Source: a virus. From it: a stretch of 59,237 nt of DNA. A program made the position numbers and the translations under genes. Shown piece after piece: positions 1 to 7,312 of this stretch (its first letter is position 1; every line of letters starts with the position of its first letter). The notes below the pieces were generated by a model. That model did no database searches, had not been told where the DNA came from, and was given only the letters and a program-made list of their open reading frames with translations. The stretch is from IMG/VR virus record IMGVR_UViG_3300047172_000027, positions 1-59,237 of that record; one strand, given 5' to 3'.

Positions 1-22
1 CCTGGGATGGCACCTGGGATGG
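1..22. repeat. Terminal direct overlap, left copy (right copy 59216-59237)
   Basis: The first 22 bases are identical to the last 22 and consist of CCTGGGATGG, CA, CCTGGGATGG. The repeat lies inside a coding region and keeps the frame, as expected where a circular or circularly permuted genome was linearised by assembly. Because the unit is itself a short internal repeat, the true number of copies at the join cannot be read from the window. Confidence 0.8.
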
Positions 23-147
23 GTTCCCCTCCGGGTGGGCAAATGGGTGCAATGCGGCCTCAGGCGCCTGGCCCTGGCGCTCCTGCGATGGCTGGCGGTG
101 GTTCCGTAAAACATGTAATGGTTCACCATATCTCGTACAAGAAGTAA
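1..147 (+). CDS. 3' end of Gly/Lys-rich GGK-motif virion protein (wraps from right end)
   Basis: Frame 1 is open from the first base to a TAA at 145-147. It encodes the Pro/Gly/Met-rich tail of the gene that starts at 58133 and runs off the right end. The PGMAPGM stretch at both ends is in the same phase, so joining the ends through the 22-base overlap gives one gene of about 409 residues. The tail carries a last GGGSV motif and ends in HHISYKK. The join is inference from frame and overlap. Confidence 0.8.
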   Translation, partial: PGMAPGMGSPPGGQMGAMRPQAPGPGAPAMAGGGSVKHVMVHHISYKK

Positions 148-163
148 TTCCGGGATATTCGAT

Positions 164-173
164 ATTCGCGAAT
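164..173. promoter_or_regulatory. Perfect palindrome ATTCGCGAAT in a 70-base gap
   Basis: The gap 148-217 between the GGK gene and the first adaptor holds the 10-base palindrome ATTCGCGAAT, preceded by a GATATTC direct repeat, and TAAGAT about 10 bases before the AGGAAG ribosome binding site. It could be an operator or a weak stem, but there is no clear -35 box or T-run. Confidence 0.25.
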
Positions 174-217
174 CGCGAACTCCCTGATTCGCATAAGATT
201 CTAGGAAGTAATCGCTG

Positions 218-1273
218 ATGGCGTCTACCAATCAGGGCACGGTCAACCCGCTACTCACGACCGGCACCTACAACAACATAGCGATTGACAACCGCACGTT
301 CATTGACCGTGTGTACGGCGCGTTGAAGCTGCGCCCGCAGCAGATCACCGCCGAGATGATTTTGATTGGCCTGGACATGATAAACCTCGTGCAGCTCGAC
401 ATGCTGAACGACGCCGCGCCGCTTTGGACCCTTCGCAAGTACATCCAGCCCCTGTACCAGGGTCAGCAGCAGTACGTGCTCCCGCCGAGCACAAACGACG
501 TCACGAAGGCGTTTTACCGGACGATGTCGAACCTGACCAGCTCCGCGACAATCACAAACTCGACCGCGTACTACCAGTGGAGCTTCACGCAGCCTACGCA
601 GGTCACCACAATCAATCTGAACTGGCCGTCCGCGAGCTTCCCGGTGCAGTACCAGTACAGCCTTGACAACGTCAACTGGAGCACCGCGGCAAACTCAAGC
701 AGCACTCACAACGGCATTGTTGGGTACAGCGCGCAAGACATCGACAACGCCAGCGCGTACCAGTACTGGCGCGTCATCCCGGCCACCAGCCAAAACGGGG
801 TGCCGATTACGGTGCCCAATACTTTGCCGCTGACGCTGAGCGGGCAGGTGTACAATACCCCTGCGGACATAGAAATGTACCGCATGAACCGGGACGATTA
901 CTGGAACCTGACCAACAAGACCTTCCAGGGGAGACCGCTGCAGTGGTGGATGGATCGTCAAATATACCCGCAGATGGATCTCTGGCCCGCGCCAGACGCC
1001 ACCGCGGCTCAGAATTTCATGGTGGTCTGGCGGCAGCGCATGATCGCCGACGCAGGCAGCCTGCAGAACACGCTAGAGATCCCGCCGCGCTGGTACCTGG
1101 CGTTTTTTTATCGTGTCGCCGCCGAGCTGGCTTTTTGCACACCAGAGGTTGACCCCGAGGTCACCGGGCAGATTCAGGCCAAGTCGGATGCTCACTGGAA
1201 ACGCGCCTGGGGTGAGGAGCGCGACAAGTCCCCAATCAAGTTCCAGACGCAGATCGGGGTTTATACTCGATGA
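218..1273 (+). CDS. Adaptor / head-completion protein (P22 gp4-like) with an inserted beta domain
   Basis: 351 residues. The N-terminal helices followed by YQGQQQYVLPP, and the C-terminal WRQRMI...EIPPRWYLAFFYRVAAELAF segment, are typical of podovirus adaptor or tail-accessory proteins that join portal to tail. Residues about 105-195 look like an inserted Trp/Tyr-rich beta-sandwich (YQYSLDNVNWS ... YQYWRVIP) resembling F5/8 type C domains, and make the protein longer than usual for the family. ATG with AGGAAG upstream; its end overlaps the next start by 4 bases. The role is inferred from pattern and position. Confidence 0.7.
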   Translation: MASTNQGTVNPLLTTGTYNNIAIDNRTFIDRVYGALKLRPQQITAEMILIGLDMINLVQLDMLNDAAPLWTLRKYIQPLYQGQQQYVLPPSTNDVTKAFYRTMSNLTSSATITNSTAYYQWSFTQPTQVTTINLNWPSASFPVQYQYSLDNVNWSTAANSSSTHNGIVGYSAQDIDNASAYQYWRVIPATSQNGVPITVPNTLPLTLSGQVYNTPADIEMYRMNRDDYWNLTNKTFQGRPLQWWMDRQIYPQMDLWPAPDATAAQNFMVVWRQRMIADAGSLQNTLEIPPRWYLAFFYRVAAELAFCTPEVDPEVTGQIQAKSDAHWKRAWGEERDKSPIKFQTQIGVYTR

Positions 1274-1647
1274 GCTTGTATCTCGACACGCGCGGAAACG
1301 CAAACGTCGCCATCGGTATATGCGGCAGATGCTCGCTGAAGTACCCGCTGGTGGACTTGCATCCTGATCCAAACAGCCCCGGCCTGATGGTGTGCGGCAC
1401 CCCGGGGGCGATGACCGGCAAAGGGACATGGGTTGGCGGCTGGGGATGCGCGGACATGCTCGACCCGTACCGTTTGCGGACTCACGAGACCGAGAACATC
1501 ACGCTTGAGTACCCACGCCCTGACGTCAAGCTTCCGGTGCCTGGGTACGTCACGGTCGCTCCCGGGGACGCCAACTGGCCCCCATCACAATTTCCTGACG
1601 ACGGCCTTCAAGCCGCGCAGCTTCCTTCAACTGGGAATAGTTCGTAA
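1270..1647 (+). CDS. Cysteine-rich structural protein, rubredoxin-like fold likely
   Basis: 125 residues. An N-terminal CGRC motif, then VCGT and WGCADMLDP, suggest a small zinc-binding knuckle. Small proteins with this pattern commonly follow podovirus adaptor genes. The start is set by the ATGA overlap with the adaptor, and the TAA shares a base with the next ATG. No specific role is claimed beyond probable neck or tail component. Confidence 0.6.
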   Translation: MSLYLDTRGNANVAIGICGRCSLKYPLVDLHPDPNSPGLMVCGTPGAMTGKGTWVGGWGCADMLDPYRLRTHETENITLEYPRPDVKLPVPGYVTVAPGDANWPPSQFPDDGLQAAQLPSTGNSS

Positions 1648-1985
1648 TGCAGACAGCAACGATCATCGGCATAGAAGCGACATCCGGCCTCACGACCAGC
1701 CTCGCAAACATCGGCAACTACGTGGTACCGGTATCAACCAGCGCCGTCATCAGCCATCTATTCGTCGCCAACAAGTCTGGCTCTCCAATTACCGCTAGCG
1801 TTTACGTCTACAACGGCAGCACGGGATATTACCTAGCGTACCAGGCCCCGATTGCGGTAAATGACACGCTGAATTTGCTTGGAGAGAACGGCAAGATCAC
1901 GCTCGCGACTGGATGGAGCATCCAAGCCAGCGCAAGCTCTGCGTCTGTTGCTGACGCATCCATGTCAGTCACTCAGTTCGTGTAA
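1647..1985 (+). CDS. Small beta-rich virion protein
   Basis: 112 residues, rich in Ser, Ala, Thr and Val, with alternating hydrophobic stretches (VISHLFVANKSG, ITASVYVYNG) that predict a beta sandwich. No Cys, no signal peptide. Coupled to its neighbour by TAATG. Located among neck and fibre genes; probably a tail or decoration component, function not recognised. Confidence 0.55.
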   Translation: MQTATIIGIEATSGLTTSLANIGNYVVPVSTSAVISHLFVANKSGSPITASVYVYNGSTGYYLAYQAPIAVNDTLNLLGENGKITLATGWSIQASASSASVADASMSVTQFV

Positions 1986-1988
1986 TCC

Positions 1989-2933
1989 ATGCGCAGTCTC
2001 GGAAACGGCATTAGAAACTTTTACGGTCAGCTGACCATAAACGCGGCCTCAGGTGAGGCTTCCGGCGGACTTATTGTCAATGCAATCGCAGCCTTGAACG
2101 TACCCGCAGTTACGATCAACGGATCAAGTACCGCAGGACAGTCAAATGGTTTATTTGTGCTTGCTGGAGCTAACTCCGCAGACAGATCTTTAGATGTGCT
2201 AAATTCTGCTGGTTCATCGCGATTGTTTGGTATATTTGGCGACGGTCATTTCGCGCTCGGCTACAACGGCACGGCAAACGTAATCACCGGAACGGCGGCG
2301 GGCAACATCACGATCAACGCACCGAGCAGCGGAACAGCACTTGTGACGACTGCCGGGACCGGCGGGTACGCGATTCAAGGTACCGGCGCCACCGGGGCAA
2401 TTACCGCGCTATTTACTGGCGCATCAGGAGACGCGGGCAGACTGGCGGTGCAAGACGGCCAGTCCGGAAACCGCGCCTGGGAAATGCGTTCGGGCGGTGT
2501 CTCGGTGGGTGTTTTCGATATCTACGACCTGACGGCGGCAACCTCGCGGTTGCAGATCGACACATCAGGCAATGTCAGCGTGCCGAATGGCACCGGGTCG
2601 CTTAGCCCGGTCTATGCTGGCATCCCGGTTAACACGCAGGCTGGTAGCTACACGACGGTATTGTCTGATGCCAACAAATGCATCAAGTTTACCGGCGCGT
2701 CCGCAGGCACGCTCACTATTGCCGCAAACTCCAGCGTCGCTTACCCGGTAGGCACGGCGATCACGTTCGTCAACAGAACCACCAATACCTTGACCATATC
2801 AATCAACAGCGACTCCCTTGTGTATTCAAACACGGGCGCTGTCGGATCCAGAACGCTGGGCACTAACGCGATGGCAACGGCAATCAAGACCGACGCGACC
2901 ATTTGGCTCATATCTGGTGCGGGTATCTCGTAA
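1989..2933 (+). CDS. Tail fibre / receptor-binding-like protein
   Basis: 314 residues of low-complexity Gly/Ala/Thr/Asn sequence with short beta repeats (GNITINAPSSGTALVTT, GNVSVPNGTG) ending in a compact C-terminal segment. This composition is usual for fibre shafts. No chaperone or catalytic motif seen. Its TAA overlaps the next ATG. Binding to the cell surface is inference from composition and neighbours. Confidence 0.55.
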   Translation: MRSLGNGIRNFYGQLTINAASGEASGGLIVNAIAALNVPAVTINGSSTAGQSNGLFVLAGANSADRSLDVLNSAGSSRLFGIFGDGHFALGYNGTANVITGTAAGNITINAPSSGTALVTTAGTGGYAIQGTGATGAITALFTGASGDAGRLAVQDGQSGNRAWEMRSGGVSVGVFDIYDLTAATSRLQIDTSGNVSVPNGTGSLSPVYAGIPVNTQAGSYTTVLSDANKCIKFTGASAGTLTIAANSSVAYPVGTAITFVNRTTNTLTISINSDSLVYSNTGAVGSRTLGTNAMATAIKTDATIWLISGAGIS

Positions 2934-3508
2934 TGGGCATTCAGCAAATGCTGCTGGCGGCTGGCGGATTCGTCCCGGTCACGCGCACGTACACCACCGG
3001 AAATTCAGCAACTGAAACCCCTCCGGTCGGCGCAACGCATGTGCAAATTTCAGCGTGGGGTGGTGGCGGAAGCGGAGCGTACAATTCCGGAGCATACACG
3101 TATGGCGGCGGCGGCGGCGCTTACGTTCAAACCGCAGTTATATCGCTTTCCGGCATATCCACATTTACATACACAGTCGGCGTAGGTAGCACTACCCCAG
3201 GAACTAGTCCGCAAAACGGTACTGCAGGCACGGCTACCAGTTGCACAGCTACTGGTGTTTCGATTTCCGCAGGCGCTGGTAGCGGCGGAAATTACGCTGG
3301 GCCAGGAGGCTCAGGCGGCACAGGCAGCGGCGGAACAATCAACGCATCAGGAAGCGCAGGATCTAACGGTGGTGTTGGCGGCAACAACGGACAAGGCGTA
3401 AACGGCGGCAACCAGTTACCCGGAACCGCGCCTGGTGGCGGCGGCGGAACAAGTACCAGTCAGGGATATGCGGGCGCTGCTGGTCAAATTAGTTTTGCTT
3501 ACACTTAA
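2933..3508 (+). CDS. Glycine-rich tail fibre tip-like protein
   Basis: 191 residues with the start chosen at the TAATG coupling; a longer upstream reading would overlap the fibre gene without need. After a 30-residue head the protein is dominated by GGGGSG-type runs interspersed with aromatic beta strands, the pattern of Gly-rich domains found at phage fibre tips. Probably works with the preceding fibre gene. Confidence 0.6.
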   Translation: MGIQQMLLAAGGFVPVTRTYTTGNSATETPPVGATHVQISAWGGGGSGAYNSGAYTYGGGGGAYVQTAVISLSGISTFTYTVGVGSTTPGTSPQNGTAGTATSCTATGVSISAGAGSGGNYAGPGGSGGTGSGGTINASGSAGSNGGVGGNNGQGVNGGNQLPGTAPGGGGGTSTSQGYAGAAGQISFAYT

Positions 3509-3525
3509 ACTCACAAGGAAATCAC

Positions 3526-3807
3526 ATGTCAGACTCGAAAGAAAACGTCATCACATTGCTCGATTCAGATTTACTTGAAATCGAGACCGCGCTCAAAGAT
3601 CGCCCGCTGCGCATCGCGTTGCCTTTGTTACAAAAAATCGACTCGCAACTAAGGGCTGCGGCGGCTAAAGCTGACTCGGAAGCGGCGAAAATCAAAGCTG
3701 AAGCAGAAAGCGAGCTGGAGACGCTGAGAAAAAAGCTGGAATCTTACGAGGCATCTGCAAAGGCGGGAATAGTTCACGTATGGGAAGAAGTCAAGGCAGC
3801 GGTATGA
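3526..3807 (+). CDS. Alpha-helical coiled-coil protein
   Basis: 93 residues. Residues about 40-80 are an uninterrupted Ala/Glu/Lys/Leu heptad pattern (KADSEAAKIKAEAESELE), predicting a coiled coil. AAGGAAATCAC precedes the ATG. Ends overlapping the next start (ATGA) and lies just before the lysis genes. Function unknown; possibly a small virion or lysis-accessory protein. Confidence 0.6.
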   Translation: MSDSKENVITLLDSDLLEIETALKDRPLRIALPLLQKIDSQLRAAAAKADSEAAKIKAEAESELETLRKKLESYEASAKAGIVHVWEEVKAAV

Positions 3808-3992
3808 ACGAGCAGCACCCGCACCAGGCCTACCTGGCGCTCACAAGTTTTACGGTATCGGTTGGTGGAGCAACAGTGGCCTGGTTATCTCAAGTCGAGC
3901 AATTTTTGCGTATAGGATCAAGCATGATTGCCATTGTTGCGGGTATCACCTCGATCGTCTACTACGGCAAGCAGAACAAATGGTGGAGGTAG
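3804..3992 (+). CDS. Putative holin, two membrane segments
   Basis: 62 residues; the ATG at 3804 is fixed by the ATGA overlap. Two hydrophobic segments (about residues 8-27 and 38-55) and a short basic tail ending KQNKWWR fit a class II-like holin that would permeabilise the inner membrane. It sits one base upstream of the endolysin, the usual place for a holin. A second holin-like gene lies at 4935. Confidence 0.6.
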   Translation: MNEQHPHQAYLALTSFTVSVGGATVAWLSQVEQFLRIGSSMIAIVAGITSIVYYGKQNKWWR

Positions 3993-3993
3993 T

Positions 3994-4536
3994 ATGTCAG
4001 CCTTCGACGTTGCATTTGAACAGCTCATCGGCATTGAAGGAAGATACTCCAGCGACGAGTCCGACCCGGGCAACTGGACATCAGGCAAGGTTGGAACCGG
4101 AGAGTGTCGTGGCACTATGTACGGGATCTCTGCAGCAGCGTACCCAAACCTGGATATTGCGGGGCTTAGTCTCGCCAAAGCCAAGTCAATCTATTTCACT
4201 GACTACTGGAGCAGGCTCCGGTGCTCAAACTTTCCCGATGCCATAGCGATTGCGCTTTTCAAGGAAGGCGTAAATCTTGGGGTTGAGGGCGCAGCGAAAG
4301 CGCTCCAGCGCAGCTTAAAAGCCACCGTCGACGGCAACATCGGGCAGCTGACAATTGGCCTTGCCACGTCCAAGGCACCGAAAGACTGCCTCACCGATTT
4401 CCTGACGCAGTGCGCTTACGATTACACGCAAATGGAAAATTTCAAGATTGACGGCAAGGGCTGGCTGTCGCGCGTCATCAAGACCGCGGTTGAGTCTACG
4501 CTTACCGGCAACGAGCTTATGGAGCTTAAAGCGTAA
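3994..4536 (+). CDS. Endolysin, glycoside hydrolase family 108-like
   Basis: 180 residues. IGIEGRYSSDESDPGNW near the N-terminus matches the GH108 lysozyme signature (E-G-x-Y-x-x-D-x-x-D-x-G) with Glu15 as the likely catalytic residue. The C-terminal half (VNLGVEGAAKALQRSL...VDGNIGQ) matches the small peptidoglycan-binding domain of the family, and the length is normal. GGAGG lies before the ATG. No signal peptide, so export should depend on a holin. The 3' end overlaps the convergent HNH gene by 11 bases. Confidence 0.85.
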   Translation: MSAFDVAFEQLIGIEGRYSSDESDPGNWTSGKVGTGECRGTMYGISAAAYPNLDIAGLSLAKAKSIYFTDYWSRLRCSNFPDAIAIALFKEGVNLGVEGAAKALQRSLKATVDGNIGQLTIGLATSKAPKDCLTDFLTQCAYDYTQMENFKIDGKGWLSRVIKTAVESTLTGNELMELKA

Positions 4537-4936
4537 ATCTCAGCAAGTACGCCTTCATCGAATCCAGAATCTCTGGTCGATCCCTGGTTGCGCCAAGAAC
4601 CAGGCTGCACTGCGAACAAAGCAGCCCACGGATAACACCGCTGGCGTGGAAATGGTCCACATGGGGCGTATCGTCCTCAGTGGTAAAATGGTTGGGGCAG
4701 ATGGCGCATTTCCCCCCTTGGGATTGGAGCATGTCATTGTACTGCTCAGGGGTGATGCCCCACTTCCTGCGCCTGTGAGCCGCACTGAAGAACTCGGGTC
4801 CTTTTCTTGCGCGGTAAGCAAAATCCCAGGCTTTCCTGCACTTTTTACATGCGGTCTGAAGCCCGTCTTTCATTTTTTTGGCGCGGTTAAATTCAGAATG
4901 CGGCAGATCACTCTTACACCCAGAGCAGTATTTCAT
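4526..4936 (-). CDS. HNH endonuclease, recombination endonuclease VII-like
   Basis: 136 residues. An N-terminal zinc knuckle (CSGCKSDLP ... ACKKCRKAW) is followed by WGITPEQYNDMLQSQGGKCAIC, VDHFH and GVIRGLLCSQC, the EndoVII HNH core. Homologues are free-standing homing endonucleases that cut DNA. It is the only minus gene in the first 17 kb, inserted between endolysin and second holin; its start ATG overlaps the holin ATG on the other strand in a shared CATG. A longer reading upstream exists but would hide the promoter at 4971-4999. Confidence 0.85.
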   Translation of the reverse strand: MKYCSGCKSDLPHSEFNRAKKMKDGLQTACKKCRKAWDFAYRARKGPEFFSAAHRRRKWGITPEQYNDMLQSQGGKCAICPNHFTTEDDTPHVDHFHASGVIRGLLCSQCSLVLGATRDRPEILDSMKAYLLRFTL

Positions 4937-5384
4937 GGGAATTTTCGACACAGTTATCGCTCCAATTGCCAGTATAATAAATCGTATTATACCTGACAAA
5001 GCAGCCGCAGCCGCTGCAATTGCACAACTCAATCAATTGACCCTGCAAGGCCAACTCCAAGAGGAACTGGTCCAGCTGCAGTCTGTCACGGTCAATCAAA
5101 CCGACGTCAACAAAGTAGAGGCTGCTAGTCCTAGCATGTTTGTCGCTGGTCCTCGCCCCGCTATAATGTGGGTGTGCGCACTTGCTCTGTTTTACCAGTA
5201 CCTAGTGAGGCCAATAGCCACTGGATTGGCGTTAATTGCATCGCATCCAATTCCCGCGCCAGGGCTCCCAGGAATAGACGACAACCTGTACCAACTTATG
5301 TTCGCGTTGCTTGGCATTGGAGCGATGCGTTCTTACGACAAAACAAAAGGAACAGAAACAAAATCAGTTTCTTTTTTTAAATAG
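4935..5384 (+). CDS. Holin-like protein (GTA_holin_3TM type)
   Basis: 149 residues. MGIFDTVIAPIASIINRIIPD, an Ala/Gln-rich helix, then MWVCALALFYQYLVRPIATG and YQLMFALLGIGAMRSYDKTKG closely follow the 3TM holin family. This family usually has a hydrophobic N-terminal helix and a conserved GxGAMRSYEK end, both seen here. Likely partner of the endolysin, from which it is now separated by the antisense HNH gene. No strong Shine-Dalgarno is visible. Confidence 0.8.
   Translation: MGIFDTVIAPIASIINRIIPDKAAAAAAIAQLNQLTLQGQLQEELVQLQSVTVNQTDVNKVEAASPSMFVAGPRPAIMWVCALALFYQYLVRPIATGLALIASHPIPAPGLPGIDDNLYQLMFALLGIGAMRSYDKTKGTETKSVSFFK
4971..4999 (-). promoter_or_regulatory. Sigma70-like promoter for the minus-strand HNH gene
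   Basis: On the minus strand TTGTCA (4999-4994), a 17-base spacer and TATACT (4976-4971) give 5/6 matches at both boxes. Initiation would fall about 28 bases before the HNH start. The promoter lies entirely inside the oppositely oriented holin gene. Confidence 0.6.
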
Positions 5385-5399
5385 GCTAGGTTAAATCAA

Positions 5400-6074
5400 A
5401 TGCCAACCTCGATGACATTCACCAGCTTGCAGTCAGACGTCCAGACGTACATGGAGCGCGGCACCGTGCTCGATCCAATCGTGTACGCGCAGCTGCCGGA
5501 ACTCATCAATTTCGCTGAGCGTCGAATCTCGCGCGAGCTTAAGGTGCTTGGGTTCGTCGTCGCCGCCACATTTACTCTGCAGCCCGGTTTGGCGGTTTAC
5601 GCCAAGCCAGACCGATGGAGAAAGCTCATATCCGTAAACGTGGGACAGTCTGCCACCGGCAACAGCGTACGGTCTCAGGTGCTTCCGCGCAGCTACGAGT
5701 ACATTCGCGCTTACTGGCCGGATGACAGCCAAACGCTGACGACCACGTACGGAATTGCCGGACCACCCAAATTCTACGCGGAGTATAATTACCAGAACAT
5801 CATCGTCGCGCCGACGCCAGACGCCGCGTACCCTGCGGAGATCGTGTACTACGAGGAGCCTGCGCTGCTCGACGCCACGAACACCACCAACTGGATCACG
5901 CAGTACGCCCCGAACCTGCTGCTGTACTCCACCTTGTTGGAGTGCGCCCCGTTTCTGAAGAACGACTCCCGCATAGCGACCTGGCAGGCGCTCTACGACC
6001 GCGCCGCGGCAACCCTCGACAGCGAATCCAAGGCCGGTATCTTGGATCGTAATCCAACAAGGCAAGAAACGTGA
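5400..6074 (+). CDS. Phage adaptor protein (SU10/T7 gp11-like)
   Basis: 224 residues. LPELINFAERRISRELKVLGF, then a strand-rich middle (YIRAYWPDD, PPKFYAEYNYQNIIVAPTPD, AEIVYYEEP) and a helical end (LLLYSTLLECAPFLKNDSRIATW) match the adaptor family that seats under the portal and above the tail hub. A second adaptor-like gene is at 218. Its 3' end overlaps the following GTG start. Confidence 0.75.
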   Translation: MPTSMTFTSLQSDVQTYMERGTVLDPIVYAQLPELINFAERRISRELKVLGFVVAATFTLQPGLAVYAKPDRWRKLISVNVGQSATGNSVRSQVLPRSYEYIRAYWPDDSQTLTTTYGIAGPPKFYAEYNYQNIIVAPTPDAAYPAEIVYYEEPALLDATNTTNWITQYAPNLLLYSTLLECAPFLKNDSRIATWQALYDRAAATLDSESKAGILDRNPTRQET

Positions 6075-7312
6075 CCACGTACACAAATATATTTACAGGC
6101 GCTTTGGTTGCGCCCGCTCTTGCTGCGTACAATTCGATTACGCTTACGGCGAACCTGCAGCTGCAATGGCCGCTGGAAACCGCGCCCAACTCCAACCTTT
6201 GCACGCCGCTAATCGACATCAATAGCTCGACCTCGGGATCGTATGGGCTAATTCTTCCGCCTGCGACTTCCGTAGGAGTCGGCACGTTCATCATCGTAAA
6301 CAACCTGAGCGCGTACCCGCAGGCAGTTTACAACAACAGCGGCGCCATTATTGTGGCATCTCAGGCCTCAGGATCTGTTTTCTTTTACTACCTTCAGAAC
6401 AACACCACCGCCGCGGGCACATGGTTTGCTTTCCAGTACGGCTCTGCAGTATCGACACCCTCAGTAGCCGCCATCGCTGGCCCAGGATTGGTTGCCTTAG
6501 GGTCGCAGCTGGGGCAGAACATGAGCGTTACGACGCTTTCTTCGCCATACACCATAGGTGTCAACGACCGAGATAAGTTTTTCAACTGGAACGCAGGCGC
6601 TGGAACCGTAACGTTGCCGCAGGCCGCGACCGCTGGTGGCGGGTACTATGTGCAACTGCGCAACTCTGGTAGCTCAATCCTATCCATCGCGCCCGTAGCG
6701 TCTGACACCATTAACGGCGGTTACAACAGCGCGACCCCGCTGCCGCTAAACCCTGGTGACAGTTGTTTCATTGTGACTGACGGCACGGTTTGGTACACCA
6801 TTGGCCTTGGCCCATCCATTCAGGCGGCGTTCAATTTCGTCACCATCAGCGTGACCGGGTTGTCCGGCACGTACACCCTAAGCGGCACGCAGCTGAACCA
6901 GGTCGGGTACCGATTCACAGGCACCAAATCTGGCAACCTTGAGATCATCGTACCCTCGACCAAGCAAGAGTACTGGGTCAACAACCAGACCGACAACACA
7001 TACACGCTCACCATAGGAACCGCCAGCCAAACGTCCCCAACGCCGCCGACCATTGCTTACAACGGCAGCTCGATTTTCTATTGTGACGGATCTAACGTTT
7101 ACAACGCCACCCCGTCGAGCGCCATCACCTCGATACCGATTCCGATTGCGCAGGGTGGCACCAACTCGACCACCGCCGCTGGGGCGCTTACCAACCTTGG
7201 CGGAACCTCCATCGGCACCTCGTTGTTTACTGCCGTAAGCAACGCCGCCGCGCAGCAGGCTATCGGCGCACCGTCGACCGCTGACATGTTCCTCTGGGCT
7301 ATGGTCCTGTAA
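6071..7312 (+). CDS. Tail fibre protein
   Basis: 413 residues, GTG start inside a GTGA overlap. Long Ser/Thr/Gly/Asn-rich beta sequence. PIAQGGTNSTTAAGALTNLG near residue 360 is a hallmark of tail fibre stems, and repeated SDTINGGYN / YTLTIGTASQ units resemble appendage modules. Likely a trimeric fibre mounted on the adaptor/hub encoded on either side. Confidence 0.7.
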   Translation: MTTYTNIFTGALVAPALAAYNSITLTANLQLQWPLETAPNSNLCTPLIDINSSTSGSYGLILPPATSVGVGTFIIVNNLSAYPQAVYNNSGAIIVASQASGSVFFYYLQNNTTAAGTWFAFQYGSAVSTPSVAAIAGPGLVALGSQLGQNMSVTTLSSPYTIGVNDRDKFFNWNAGAGTVTLPQAATAGGGYYVQLRNSGSSILSIAPVASDTINGGYNSATPLPLNPGDSCFIVTDGTVWYTIGLGPSIQAAFNFVTISVTGLSGTYTLSGTQLNQVGYRFTGTKSGNLEIIVPSTKQEYWVNNQTDNTYTLTIGTASQTSPTPPTIAYNGSSIFYCDGSNVYNATPSSAITSIPIPIAQGGTNSTTAAGALTNLGGTSIGTSLFTAVSNAAAQQAIGAPSTADMFLWAMVL

